A stretch of DNA of 64,000 nucleotides from Chitinophagaceae bacterium (GTDB lineage Bacteria > Bacteroidota > Bacteroidia > Chitinophagales > Chitinophagaceae). The notes beneath the pieces were generated by a model. That model did no database searches. It was given only the letters and a program-made list of their open reading frames with translations, and was not told the origin of the DNA. Position numbers and translations under genes: made by a program. The DNA is taken from positions 29,244 to 93,243 of the forward strand of contig JAQBNK010000083.1 of NCBI GenBank assembly GCA_028288595.1, in the 5' to 3' direction. Shown here in pieces: positions 8,320 through 16,053 of the stretch (position 1 is the stretch's first letter; each line of letters begins with the position of its first letter).

Positions 8320-9228
8320 TTAATGTTCTTCTTTAGGTTGCTGTTTTTTAAATTCTTTATTCACTAAAAATACGCCACCAATAGTAATTACTGAGCCCGT
8401 AATAATATTGCTGCTCATTTTCTCGTCGAGTAATAACCATCCGAAGAAAATAGCAACTATCGGGTTGATGTAAGCATACACCGAAGTTTGAGCTGCTGGT
8501 AGCTTTTTGAGCATATATACATAAGCTGTGTAGGCCACAAATGAGCCAAATACGATAAGGTAACCGATGCTAAGTAAAGCAGCATGATCTGCTGTGATCA
8601 AGTTACTATACTGGCGCGTAGCAAAACAAATTGGCAACAACAGGGAGCCCGCAATCAGCATTTGCAATCCTGCAGAAAACAAAATATGCGTTTCCTGTTT
8701 GTATTTGGATGAATAGACACTGCCAAATGACCAGCTTACTGTGGCAATAAAAGAAAGAATGATCCCAAAAGTAAAATCACGATTTACAAATTCCTTCAGG
8801 TGATCATAAAAGATCACAATGATACCGGCGAACCCAACAAGTAATCCTGCAAGCATTAATAAAGTAAATTTTGCATGCTTCAAAAAGAAAACACTGAACA
8901 ATGCAATAAATAAAGGAACCAACCCTGCAATGATAGCAGCCAGTCCTCCCGGAATAAATTGAATGGCCCAGGTTAATAAACCATTGCTGATAAAAAGCAG
9001 GAAGAATCCCTGTATACCAATTCTTAGCAATGAACGTTTATCCGGCCATGGGAGACCACGCAGTTTAAAAAAGAGCACCATCAGTAAACCTGCAATGAAC
9101 TGCCGTGTTGCTGAAACATACAAACCAGGAATTTGTTTTGCACTAATTCGTGCAGCAATATAAGTAGTGCCCCAAAAAAAACTAACGAGACCTAAAGCGA
9201 TATATGCGTATGTAAGTTGTTTCTTCAT
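8320..9228 (-). CDS. EamA/DMT-family inner-membrane transporter
   Basis: 302 residues with about ten hydrophobic helices in two EamA repeats; the first begins ALGLVSFFWGTTYIAARIS, the typical SFFWGttyia entry of the family, the second ILSFIATVSWSFGSVYSSKY. Family members export amino acids, metabolites or drugs. The start codon overlaps the stop of the upstream PLP decarboxylase gene (TAATG at 9226-9230), which implies translational coupling. By context it may export the amine or amino acid handled by that enzyme; that is inference. Positively charged C-terminal tail EFKKQQPKEEH. Confidence 0.88.
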   Translation of the reverse strand: MKKQLTYAYIALGLVSFFWGTTYIAARISAKQIPGLYVSATRQFIAGLLMVLFFKLRGLPWPDKRSLLRIGIQGFFLLFISNGLLTWAIQFIPGGLAAIIAGLVPLFIALFSVFFLKHAKFTLLMLAGLLVGFAGIIVIFYDHLKEFVNRDFTFGIILSFIATVSWSFGSVYSSKYKQETHILFSAGLQMLIAGSLLLPICFATRQYSNLITADHAALLSIGYLIVFGSFVAYTAYVYMLKKLPAAQTSVYAYINPIVAIFFGWLLLDEKMSSNIITGSVITIGGVFLVNKEFKKQQPKEEH

Positions 9229-10727
9229 TATACGTCTTCATTTATAATTGCGTGCCCAAGCCTGATTACACCATTAATTAAAATATCGAAATCTTCTTTT
9301 CTTGTGCGATGATTTGTATGTGCCACCCTGATCACATAATTCCCTTTCAGGATAGTATAAGACGGAGTTGCAATTCCCTGTTCGTGCAATCTCATTAATA
9401 TTTCTTTATTTAAGCTGTTTAAATCCTTATGGTGTTTTGAGAAGGGATTGAAACGAAAGCAGGCAATGTTTAATTCTGCGGGAGCCATCAATTCCAGTTC
9501 CTTATTTTCATCGATCAGTTCAACAAGATATTTTACCTGTTCCAGGTTTTGTCTTACGAGTTCGCGGTATTTATCGAGACCATAAGTTTTTAAAGACATC
9601 CAGATTTTTAATGATTTAAATCCGCGGGAAAGTTCCATTCCATAATCAGAAAATGATTCAGGGCCTGATGATAATCCCCTGTCATGTTGCATCAAATAAT
9701 TTACCGGGGTACTGAACGCTTTTTTATGCGCTGTTTTATTTCTGATCAATACACAGGCGGCCTCATAATTCATGTACATCCATTTATGAAAATCAAAGCT
9801 GAGGCTATCAGCGTCTTCTAGTCCTTTTAACTGCTTTTCAAACTCTGGTAATATTTTGGGGATGGCGCCAAAAGCACCGTCAACATGAAACCACATTTTT
9901 TCTTTCTTTGCAATTGCTGTAAGCAGTGACAGATCATCAATAGCTCCGGTGTTTACGGTACCCGCATTGCCAACAATACAGAATGGAACGAACCCATTTA
10001 TTTTATCTGCTTCAATTTGTTCGAGTAGTGATTTTATATTGATCGTATAATCATCATTCACTTTTATTTTCCTGAAGTGTTCACTGCCAAGTCCTATCAC
10101 CTCTACTGCTTTTAAAAGACAGTTATGTGTTTCTTCAGACCCGTAAACAATCAGTTGTTTCCCTAATGCGGTTAATCCTCTTTGTTTACAATTATCAAGA
10201 AAAGTATTCCTGGCTACTATCAAAGCTGTGATGTTTGCCATTGATGCCCCGCTCTGAATAATTCCACTTGCTTCAGCAGGAAATCCAAAGATCTGTTTGC
10301 ACCAGTCGATCACCTGCAACTCAACATACATAGGAATATGATTGCCGATCGCCATGTTTGGGTTCATACCAGAGGCAAGCATATCCGCAATCATACCCAA
10401 TGGTGTTCCCCCGCCCTGTACCCAGGCCCAGAAGCGGGGGTGAATATTGTTTAGGTTGAAAGGCAGAATATTCTCTTTAAATTCCTGGTAGACTTCTTCA
10501 GCAGCTGTACTTTTTACCGGTAACGGCTCTCTCAATTTTTCCTTTGCAAATAAAGACGGTGCCCTCCATGCAGGTTCCTTCCTTATATCTTCCAGGTAGG
10601 CAAACATATCGTCGACCATTTCGTGGGCAAGGTTTTTTAGCTCCTTCCAGTCTTTCGGATCGAGTGAAGTTTCTGTCGCTATCGCTGCAGGTGTTTGCAT
10701 CTCTTCAATTTTATGTAAAGCTGGCAT
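9228..10727 (-). CDS. Group II pyridoxal-dependent amino acid decarboxylase
   Basis: 499 residues, PLP-dependent decarboxylase of the aromatic-L-amino-acid/glutamate group. Landmarks: HPRFWAWVQGGGTPLGM (96-112), GIIQSGASMANITAL (155-169), HVDGAFGA (281-288, cofactor Asp283), and the Schiff-base Lys315 in SFDFHKWMYMNYEA. Removes the alpha-carboxyl group to give an amine; the precise substrate cannot be read from sequence. Coupled to the EamA transporter by a TAATG overlap and divergent from a MocR regulator, so decarboxylation, export and PLP-linked control probably form one unit. The N-terminal 30 residues are weakly conserved. Confidence 0.9.
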   Translation of the reverse strand: MPALHKIEEMQTPAAIATETSLDPKDWKELKNLAHEMVDDMFAYLEDIRKEPAWRAPSLFAKEKLREPLPVKSTAAEEVYQEFKENILPFNLNNIHPRFWAWVQGGGTPLGMIADMLASGMNPNMAIGNHIPMYVELQVIDWCKQIFGFPAEASGIIQSGASMANITALIVARNTFLDNCKQRGLTALGKQLIVYGSEETHNCLLKAVEVIGLGSEHFRKIKVNDDYTINIKSLLEQIEADKINGFVPFCIVGNAGTVNTGAIDDLSLLTAIAKKEKMWFHVDGAFGAIPKILPEFEKQLKGLEDADSLSFDFHKWMYMNYEAACVLIRNKTAHKKAFSTPVNYLMQHDRGLSSGPESFSDYGMELSRGFKSLKIWMSLKTYGLDKYRELVRQNLEQVKYLVELIDENKELELMAPAELNIACFRFNPFSKHHKDLNSLNKEILMRLHEQGIATPSYTILKGNYVIRVAHTNHRTRKEDFDILINGVIRLGHAIINEDV

Positions 10728-10779
10728 TTTTATGTTTTAAAAACAGATTCAGTTTTATTATTTTTGACTATATCAGATG

Positions 10780-10848
10780 CTCTCGCGGAAAACCCGGAAT
10801 ACGCTGAAACCATATTCCTTTCGGCGGATTCTGCTTTTTCCGCGAGAG
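10780..10848. promoter_or_regulatory. Inverted repeat between decarboxylase and MocR genes, probable operator
   Basis: CTCTCGCGGAAAA (10780-10792) recurs as its exact reverse complement at 10836-10848, 43 bp apart, filling most of the 135-bp divergent promoter region. Inside it GGAATA/TATTCC (10796-10801 and 10813-10818) forms a second dyad. The arms are GC-rich against an AT-rich background. Position and symmetry suggest binding by the adjacent MocR protein, or a leader hairpin for the gene at 10863. Confidence 0.65.
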
Positions 10849-10862
10849 ATAAATAAAACAGT

Positions 10863-12302
10863 ATGAATAAGATTATTGAAAAAGGCGAACTGAAATACAT
10901 GCAGGTTGCTGAAGGTATTGAGCAGTTAATTCATGAAGACATTTTTAAAATAGGCGATAAGCTTCCTTCGGTGCGTTTACTCAGTAATGAACAAGGTATT
11001 AGTGTGGGCACTGCGTTCCAGGCCTATTATCATTTAGAAGGAAAAGGCCTGATAGAATCACGTCCGAAATCGGGTTATTATGTGCGTTATAATACCCGCA
11101 GAATGCCCGGGGTTCCCGCGACGATTGTGCCCTTTGTAAAAGAAAGTGAGGTCAGCATAAATGAAATGGTCGCAGACGTTTACAATTATATTACTGCTGA
11201 CGACCTGATCAATTTTTCATTTGCCTGCCCTGATATTTCTTTGTTACCCGCCGCCAGGATAAATAAGTCGGTTGTGCATGCCATCCGCAGTAATAAAAAT
11301 CATTGCCTGCACTATGAACATTTGCAGGGTAATGTTGAACTAAGAAAACAAATAGCCAGGTTATGTTTTAACTGGGGCGCTAAATTAACAGGAGATGATA
11401 TTATGATCACTTCGGGCTGTATGGAAGCCATGATGATGTGTTTGAAAGCAGTTACAAAAGCAGGTGACACTGTTGCAATAGAGAGCCCTACATATTTTGG
11501 CATCTTCCAGGCCATGGAATCGCTGGGTTTAAAAGTGGTGGAAATTCCGTGTGACCCTGTTACCGGGATGGACCTCGCCGCATTTGAAAAAGCAATTAAA
11601 AAATTCAACATTAAAGCTGCTGTTGTGGTTCCCAGTTTTAATAATCCTACCGGAAGTTGTATGCCGGATGCTAATAAAAAAAAGCTGGTTGAACTGATTA
11701 CTAAATACCAGGTTCCGCTGATTGAGGATGATATTTATGGTGAATTATATTTTGGAAAAAATCGGCCCCGCACCTGCAAAACATTCGATAAAGAAGGAAT
11801 GGTCTTATACTGTTCTTCTTTATCAAAATCCTTAGCGCCTGGTTACAGGATCGGGTGGTGCATTGGTGGACGTTTTCTCAACGAGATCCGCCATTTGAAA
11901 TCTATCCATAATTTATCAGCGCCTACTATAACGCAAGTTGCAATTGCTCATTTTTTAAGCATCGGCCGATTTGATTATCATTTAAAGCAATTGCGAAAAT
12001 CCCTGCATGTACAATGCCTGCGTTACATACAGGCAATAAGTGAATATTTTCCTGAAAGCACATGTACGTCGCGGCCTGAAGGCGGATTTGTATTATGGCT
12101 GGAGCTTGATAAGAAAATTGATTCTTATAAATTGTATAAGGAAGCATTGAAGCATCATATATCCGTAGCGCCGGGACGTATATTTTCAACCCATCCTGAT
12201 TACAGTCATTGCATCCGTATCAGTTACGGAAAACCATTTACGCCTGATATAGAACATGGGCTGAGGGTGCTGGGACAACTTGTGAAAAAGATGAGCCGGT
12301 GA
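10863..12302 (+). CDS. MocR-type transcriptional regulator (GntR HTH fused to aminotransferase domain)
   Basis: 479 residues. N-terminal GntR winged helix (about 12-75: IFKIGDKLPSVRLLSNEQGISV, the usual LPS.R.LA pattern), linker, then a class I aminotransferase-like domain with SFNNPTGSCMP (258-268), EDDIYGELYF (288-297) and the PLP lysine Lys322 in SSLSKSLAPGYRIGW. Such proteins sense PLP or an amine/amino acid-PLP adduct and bind DNA. All PLP contacts look intact. It is divergent from the PLP decarboxylase and EamA genes, over a 13-bp inverted repeat, and probably controls them; this link is inferred from position. Confidence 0.92.
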   Translation: MNKIIEKGELKYMQVAEGIEQLIHEDIFKIGDKLPSVRLLSNEQGISVGTAFQAYYHLEGKGLIESRPKSGYYVRYNTRRMPGVPATIVPFVKESEVSINEMVADVYNYITADDLINFSFACPDISLLPAARINKSVVHAIRSNKNHCLHYEHLQGNVELRKQIARLCFNWGAKLTGDDIMITSGCMEAMMMCLKAVTKAGDTVAIESPTYFGIFQAMESLGLKVVEIPCDPVTGMDLAAFEKAIKKFNIKAAVVVPSFNNPTGSCMPDANKKKLVELITKYQVPLIEDDIYGELYFGKNRPRTCKTFDKEGMVLYCSSLSKSLAPGYRIGWCIGGRFLNEIRHLKSIHNLSAPTITQVAIAHFLSIGRFDYHLKQLRKSLHVQCLRYIQAISEYFPESTCTSRPEGGFVLWLELDKKIDSYKLYKEALKHHISVAPGRIFSTHPDYSHCIRISYGKPFTPDIEHGLRVLGQLVKKMSR

Positions 12303-12398
12303 AAGTCGGAAATGAGAAATCGAAAATCGGAAATCGAAAGTCGAAAATGAGAAATCCCGAAATCCGAAAATCTGAAAATCTGAAATCTGAAAACCAAA
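12303..12398. repeat. GAAAATC-type degenerate tandem repeat
   Basis: About 96 bp of variants of GAAAATCGGAAATC and GAAAATCTGAAATC in direct repeat, starting right after the MocR stop codon. The open frame over it adds 35 low-complexity residues to the next gene and is not coding. Such stretches are scattered in many Bacteroidota genomes. Confidence 0.75.
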
Positions 12399-12403
12399 CC
12401 CTC

Positions 12404-12727
12404 ATGGTAACTCCCGAAACATTCAAACAAATGGCACTCTCTTTTGAAGGAGCGCAACAGTACGATCATTTTGGGCGCCCTGCTTTTAAATCGAGGATAA
12501 CTTTTGCCACACTATGGGAAAAGGATAATAAAGCGATGGTTAAACTTCCTTTGCCCGATCAGTATGTTTTTACGCAAATGGACAACGCAGTATTCTACCC
12601 GGTTCCCGGGGGATGGGGCAGGATGGGTTGCACTTTTGTTGAACTGGGTAAAGTAAAAAAGTCTGTTTTAAAAGAGGCGCTTACTATTGCTTATACTGCC
12701 GCGACGGTAAAAAAGAAAAAAATGTAG
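12404..12727 (+). CDS. MmcQ/YjbR-like (CyaY-fold) protein
   Basis: 107 residues beginning MVTPETFKQMALSFEGAQQ. The pattern of an N-terminal helix, HFGRPAFKSRITFATLW, a MVKLPLPDQ strand and the GGWGRMGCTFVEL segment matches the small MmcQ/YjbR family, which has a double-wing DNA-binding-like fold of unsettled function. The start at 12404 is chosen because the longer frame would translate the upstream tandem repeat. Lys-rich tail (VKKKKM). Ends 6 bp from the convergent gene at 12733. No operon partner. Confidence 0.8.
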   Translation: MVTPETFKQMALSFEGAQQYDHFGRPAFKSRITFATLWEKDNKAMVKLPLPDQYVFTQMDNAVFYPVPGGWGRMGCTFVELGKVKKSVLKEALTIAYTAATVKKKKM

Positions 12728-12732
12728 AATTT

Positions 12733-12954
12733 TTACCACTCGATATACCATTTACCCTTGTCATCTTTTGCATACGACAAACCGTTACTCATCAAATGTA
12801 CTTCCCGCCCATTTTTAGGATGTATATAATTCTTCTGTTCATATACTCTTACGTTGTTGTTTTCCCGGGTTAAATGCGCAATTAATGCGGTCATGGTTGG
12901 CTGTACATCGTGCAGCCATTGTTCATCATTTTCTTTTACAAATGCCTGGCTCAT
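12733..12954 (-). CDS. Conserved hypothetical protein, 73 aa
   Basis: Starts MSQAFVKENDEQWLHDVQP; the longer frame to 13062 adds basic residues without plausible function. One helical segment (MTALIAHLTREN) then a beta hairpin with YEQKNYIHPKNGREVH and LSYAKDDKGKWYIEW. Small soluble protein of a type often seen in Bacteroidota; function unknown. Convergent with the YjbR-like gene and facing away from the nucleotidyltransferase gene. Confidence 0.65.
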   Translation of the reverse strand: MSQAFVKENDEQWLHDVQPTMTALIAHLTRENNNVRVYEQKNYIHPKNGREVHLMSNGLSYAKDDKGKWYIEW

Positions 12955-13289
12955 TTTGGGCTGTTTTATCAAACTAAATAAAAAACCGTGCCGTTTTGGC
13001 CGGCTGATTCTAACTTGTTTAAACAGATAAGTTTGTGTCAATTTTTGTGGGCCCTGCAGCAATATTTTTTTTCAGGAATGTCGGTGTCGTTGCAGTTCAA
13101 CATTCAGCCCTTTCGAAATTTATAGAGTTGTCGACTTCTTACTCATCATTCACCCCTGATTTTAAAAGCTTCATTTTGTTGTATTTTGCAGAAATGAAAG
13201 TTTCTGCTGATCAAAATTTTCAGCGTTATTACTCCCTGATGCGAACTGCCGGTAAATTATATGCTGCCAATCCTGGTAATAAAAAATTG

Positions 13290-13817
13290 ATGCATATGAA
13301 TTTATCAGATGAAGATGTATTAAACCTGCTGCAGGCTTTAAATAAACACAAAGTAAAATATCTTCTTGTGGGTGGTATGGCCGTGGTTTTTCATGGTTAT
13401 GTGCGAACAACGCAAGACATGGATATCTGGTTGAAGAAGACCGCTCTTAATCAAAAAAGATTAGCTGCTGCGTTGAAAGATATTAATGTGGATGGATACG
13501 AGTTTTTAAAGGACACACAATTAGTGATGGGATATACGTCTGTACCTTTTGGCAAAAATGGATTTTCCCTTGATATGGGACATGACCTGAAATTATTTAA
13601 GCAGGCAGATTTTGAAGTTTGCTATAAGCGATCGGTCAAAGCGAATTTTGACGGCGTTCCATTTAACGTTATTCATATTAAAGACTTACTGGCAGAAAAG
13701 ATGGCAAACAACAGAACTAAGGATAAACTTGACATTGAAGAACTGGGAAACATAACTGCTATGAAGAAAAGCATTCCAGAGAATAGCCCGCATCAATCAA
13801 AAAAATCAAAAAAATAA
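13290..13817 (+). CDS. Nucleotidyltransferase-fold protein
   Basis: About 175 residues from MHMNLSDEDVLNLLQ. The motif LLVGGMAVVFHGYVRTTQDMD carries the GG (28-29) and the Asp43-x-Asp45 pair of the polymerase-beta-type nucleotidyltransferases; a third acidic residue probably lies in GFSLDMGHD. The C-terminal part has FNVIHIKDLLAEKMA..KDKLDIEEL, the helix seen in AbiEii-like and DUF6036 proteins. Upstream ATGs at 13194 and 13035 exist in frame but extend into poorly conserved sequence. Only 35 bp separate it from the HipA-like kinase gene. Such proteins are often toxin or antitoxin components (inference). The last 20 residues are Ser/Lys-rich. Confidence 0.75.
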   Translation: MHMNLSDEDVLNLLQALNKHKVKYLLVGGMAVVFHGYVRTTQDMDIWLKKTALNQKRLAAALKDINVDGYEFLKDTQLVMGYTSVPFGKNGFSLDMGHDLKLFKQADFEVCYKRSVKANFDGVPFNVIHIKDLLAEKMANNRTKDKLDIEELGNITAMKKSIPENSPHQSKKSKK

Positions 13818-13852
13818 CTGTGTCCGCACAATCTTTCTAATTTTCCTTCTTC

Positions 13853-14653
13853 ATGCCATTCACCAAACCCGATATAAGAACAGTCAATGTTACCCGCTAT
13901 GTAACACCACTGCGTGAAGGTGGTTCGCTTCCTGCAATTGTAGAAGCCGACGATGATTTTTTATATGTGCTGAAATTTCGTGGTGCCGGGCAGGGAATTA
14001 AAGCGCTGATCGCAGAATTAATAGGTGGTGAAATAGCAAGAGCCCTTGGTTTTAAAGTCCCCGAGATCGTCTTCGCAAATGTGGATGAATCTTTTGGCAG
14101 AACAGAACCCGATGAAGAGATACAGGACCTGCTGCGTTTTAGCGAGGGCCTTAATATTGCCCTGCATTTTCTCTCCGGCGCAATTACATTCGATTCAACC
14201 GTTACAAAACCGGATGGAAAACTAGCTTCGGGGATCGTCTGGCTGGATTGTTTCCTCACCAATGTAGATCGTACCGCACGTAATACGAATATGCTTATGT
14301 GGAACAAAGAATTGTGGCTTATCGACCACGGAGCTACACTTTACTTTCATCATACATGGGATAATTGGGAAGAGCAGGCAAAGCGTCCTTTCAGTCTTAT
14401 AAAAGATCATGTATTATTGCCACTGGCAGATGAGCTTCAAAAAGTTGATGAAGCGTTTCGTTCCATCATTACACCGGAAATGATTGACCTGATTGTTTCT
14501 CTTATTCCGGCTGAGTGGCTGATGAATGAAACTTTCCCCTCACAGAATGCGGAAGGAAACAGAAAAATTTATGCTGAATTTTTAAAAATGAGACTGGCCT
14601 CATCAGAAATATTTGTAAACCAAGCGCTGGATGCAAGAAAAACAATTATTTGA
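13853..14653 (+). CDS. HipA-like kinase family protein (HipA_2 type)
   Basis: 266 residues. Kinase-like core of the HipA superfamily: YVLKFRGAGQG with ATP-contacting Lys41, ELIGGEIARALGFKVPE (55-71), then the catalytic loop WLDCFLTNVDRTARNTN (130-146; Asp139, Asn144) and the metal-binding LIDHGA (Asp158). It lacks the N-terminal HipA subdomain of the E. coli persistence toxin, as usual in this subgroup. Its 3' end overlaps the DUF3037 gene by 23 bp, a known pairing. Substrate and biological role are not known; phosphorylation of a protein is likely by family. Confidence 0.85.
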   Translation: MPFTKPDIRTVNVTRYVTPLREGGSLPAIVEADDDFLYVLKFRGAGQGIKALIAELIGGEIARALGFKVPEIVFANVDESFGRTEPDEEIQDLLRFSEGLNIALHFLSGAITFDSTVTKPDGKLASGIVWLDCFLTNVDRTARNTNMLMWNKELWLIDHGATLYFHHTWDNWEEQAKRPFSLIKDHVLLPLADELQKVDEAFRSIITPEMIDLIVSLIPAEWLMNETFPSQNAEGNRKIYAEFLKMRLASSEIFVNQALDARKTII

Positions 14654-15014
14654 ATACGCAGTTATACGCCTTGTGCCGCGTGTGGAGCGGGAAGAGTTTC
14701 TTAACGTTGGTATTGTGCTGTATGCAAAAAAGCCAAAGTTCCTGAATGTATTATTTGGCCTTGACGCAGAACGCCTTAAAATATTTGCAGCCTATTTAAA
14801 TATTGAAGAAGTACAGGCACACTTATGCGCTTTTGAAAAAATATGTGAAGGTGATAGGGAAAGCGGCCCTATCGGCCAGTTAGATATGGCTTCCCGGTTT
14901 CGCTGGCTCACTGCAACACGCAGTACAGTTGTTCAGACATCAAGAGTTCATTCGGGTCTCTGTAGTGATCCGGCAGCCACACTTAAAAAATTATACGAAG
15001 AAATGGTTTTATGA
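14631..15014 (+). CDS. DUF3037 family protein
   Basis: 127 residues, begins MQEKQLFEYAVIRLVPRVER and continues EEFLNVGIVLYAKKPKFLNV, the DUF3037 signature. Cytoplasmic, function unknown. The start lies inside the end of the HipA-like gene (23-bp overlap, different frame), so the two are translationally coupled and probably act together. Typical length for the family. Confidence 0.88.
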   Translation: MQEKQLFEYAVIRLVPRVEREEFLNVGIVLYAKKPKFLNVLFGLDAERLKIFAAYLNIEEVQAHLCAFEKICEGDRESGPIGQLDMASRFRWLTATRSTVVQTSRVHSGLCSDPAATLKKLYEEMVL

Positions 15015-15084
15015 TTCCAGTTATTCCAAATAAGCTGAATGACGAAATTTTTCTATCTTATTCTTAACTGATAAGGAAATAAAA

Positions 15085-15112
15085 AAAGCAGCAAAATATT
15101 TTTCGCTGCTTT
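15085..15112. terminator. Bidirectional hairpin terminator
   Basis: AAAGCAGC (15085-15092) pairs with GCTGCTTT (15105-15112); the loop AAAATATTTTTC can extend the stem. Seven A precede it, giving a strong U tract for the leftward genes 15134-15698; the rightward DUF3037 transcript gets only a short tract. Confidence 0.75.
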
Positions 15113-15133
15113 AAAAATAATTATTCAATAAGC

Positions 15134-15388
15134 TTACACCACTTTCAGTCTTGTAAACTCAGAGCCGTTAAATATTTTAGCGAGGTTTATGTTCTGGGTT
15201 TTATGCCACTCGGTAAAGTTTGTTTTGGTAACTATGCGCCAGAAATTTTTTGATTTCAGGTCATTGTAATCCCTGCTTTTCACAATAATTCCATAAACGG
15301 CATCGCGTTTTTTGAAATCAATACGAAAATGCTCCTCGTTTTTAAGAGCTTGTTTGTCCAGGAATTTTTCGATTTCTTCGATATTCAT
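15134..15388 (-). CDS. Hypothetical protein, 84 aa
   Basis: Starts MNIEEIEKFLDKQALKNEE; a longer frame to 15475 has an unlikely Asn/Ser-rich lead. Predominantly beta with basic patches (FRIDFKKRDAVYGIIVKSRDY), ending FNGSEFTRLKVV. No known domain. Follows the 15429-15698 gene at 40 bp on the same strand and ends at a strong terminator, so the two form a small operon. Confidence 0.65.
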   Translation of the reverse strand: MNIEEIEKFLDKQALKNEEHFRIDFKKRDAVYGIIVKSRDYNDLKSKNFWRIVTKTNFTEWHKTQNINLAKIFNGSEFTRLKVV

Positions 15389-15428
15389 GATCGGTAATGT
15401 TTGATTAAAAAAAATATGTTGACTGTTA

Positions 15429-15698
15429 TTATTGTTTTGAATGATTGATCTGGCTGAGCTCTTCATCAATCGCACTACCCAAAAGCTCTTCAGCGTTATG
15501 TACCCACAATGGCAATTTCTGTGAAGCGGTCTTCCAATGACTGGTAGAATCTTTGTACATATTGAAGATCAGCCTGTTACCTCTTTCGTCGGTTACATCC
15601 ACGTGATATCGCAGATCTTCTCCCGAAGAAAGCTGCCTGAAATTAAATTCTCTTAACCTGTCTGCTACCTTAATAATCTTCGAAAAATAAATGTTCAT
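15429..15698 (-). CDS. Hypothetical protein, 89 aa
   Basis: Starts MNIYFSKIIKVADRLREFNF. Mixed alpha/beta protein with LRYHVDVTDERGNRLIFNMY (a two-strand turn) and an acidic C-terminal helix LLGSAIDEELSQINH. Probably a small conserved Bacteroidota protein; function not recognised. First gene of a two-gene leftward operon. Confidence 0.65.
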   Translation of the reverse strand: MNIYFSKIIKVADRLREFNFRQLSSGEDLRYHVDVTDERGNRLIFNMYKDSTSHWKTASQKLPLWVHNAEELLGSAIDEELSQINHSKQ

Positions 15699-16011
15699 AT
15701 ATGTGTTATAAATTATCCCGGGGTAACGTTTACGTGCCCAAGATTCGAATAATGGATCTATTTAGTTGGTATTCTGGTAAGCGTTGTAGAAGAAGAGTCG
15801 GGCAATTGCTATTGCAGCAGGCTTTCATCAGTACCGGTGCTTATCAGGAGAGGGCTAAAGGTAATATTTCCTGCCGTATTTAAGCCATTTTAAAGGATTT
15901 TATCAAAAGTTTAGAAAATGCCAATGATAAAATGGCCGCCTGTCATGGCCCTTATCCTTTTAATGACAAAGCCTTATATAGTTTGAATAAGGTATACTTT
16001 TTTAGTGGCTC
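15699..16011. other. Intergenic region before glnS
   Basis: About 310 bp without a convincing gene. A 60-codon open frame at 15701-15883 is Arg/Cys-rich, lacks any domain and starts beside the divergent gene; it is treated as chance. Confidence 0.5.
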
Positions 16012-16038
16012 GGGTCGGCAGCGTATCTTTGCCGTCCC
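16012..16038 (+). promoter_or_regulatory. glnS promoter -7 box inside an imperfect dyad
   Basis: TATCTTTGC at 16024-16032 matches the Bacteroidota -7 consensus TAnnTTTGC, 22 bp before the glnS ATG. It lies at the centre of GGGTCGGCA (16012-16020) and TGCCGTCCC (16030-16038), which pair with one mismatch, so a repressor site over the promoter is possible. No clear -33 TTTG was found. Confidence 0.55.
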
Positions 16039-16053
16039 GAAAAAGAACACAGA

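Noticed and set aside
12299..12403. N-terminal extension of the YjbR-like protein and antisense Phe-rich frames
   Set aside because: Translations of a GAAAATC tandem repeat in both directions; low complexity.
15701..15883. Plus-strand 60-codon frame
   Set aside because: Cys/Arg-rich, no domain, no start context; intergenic.
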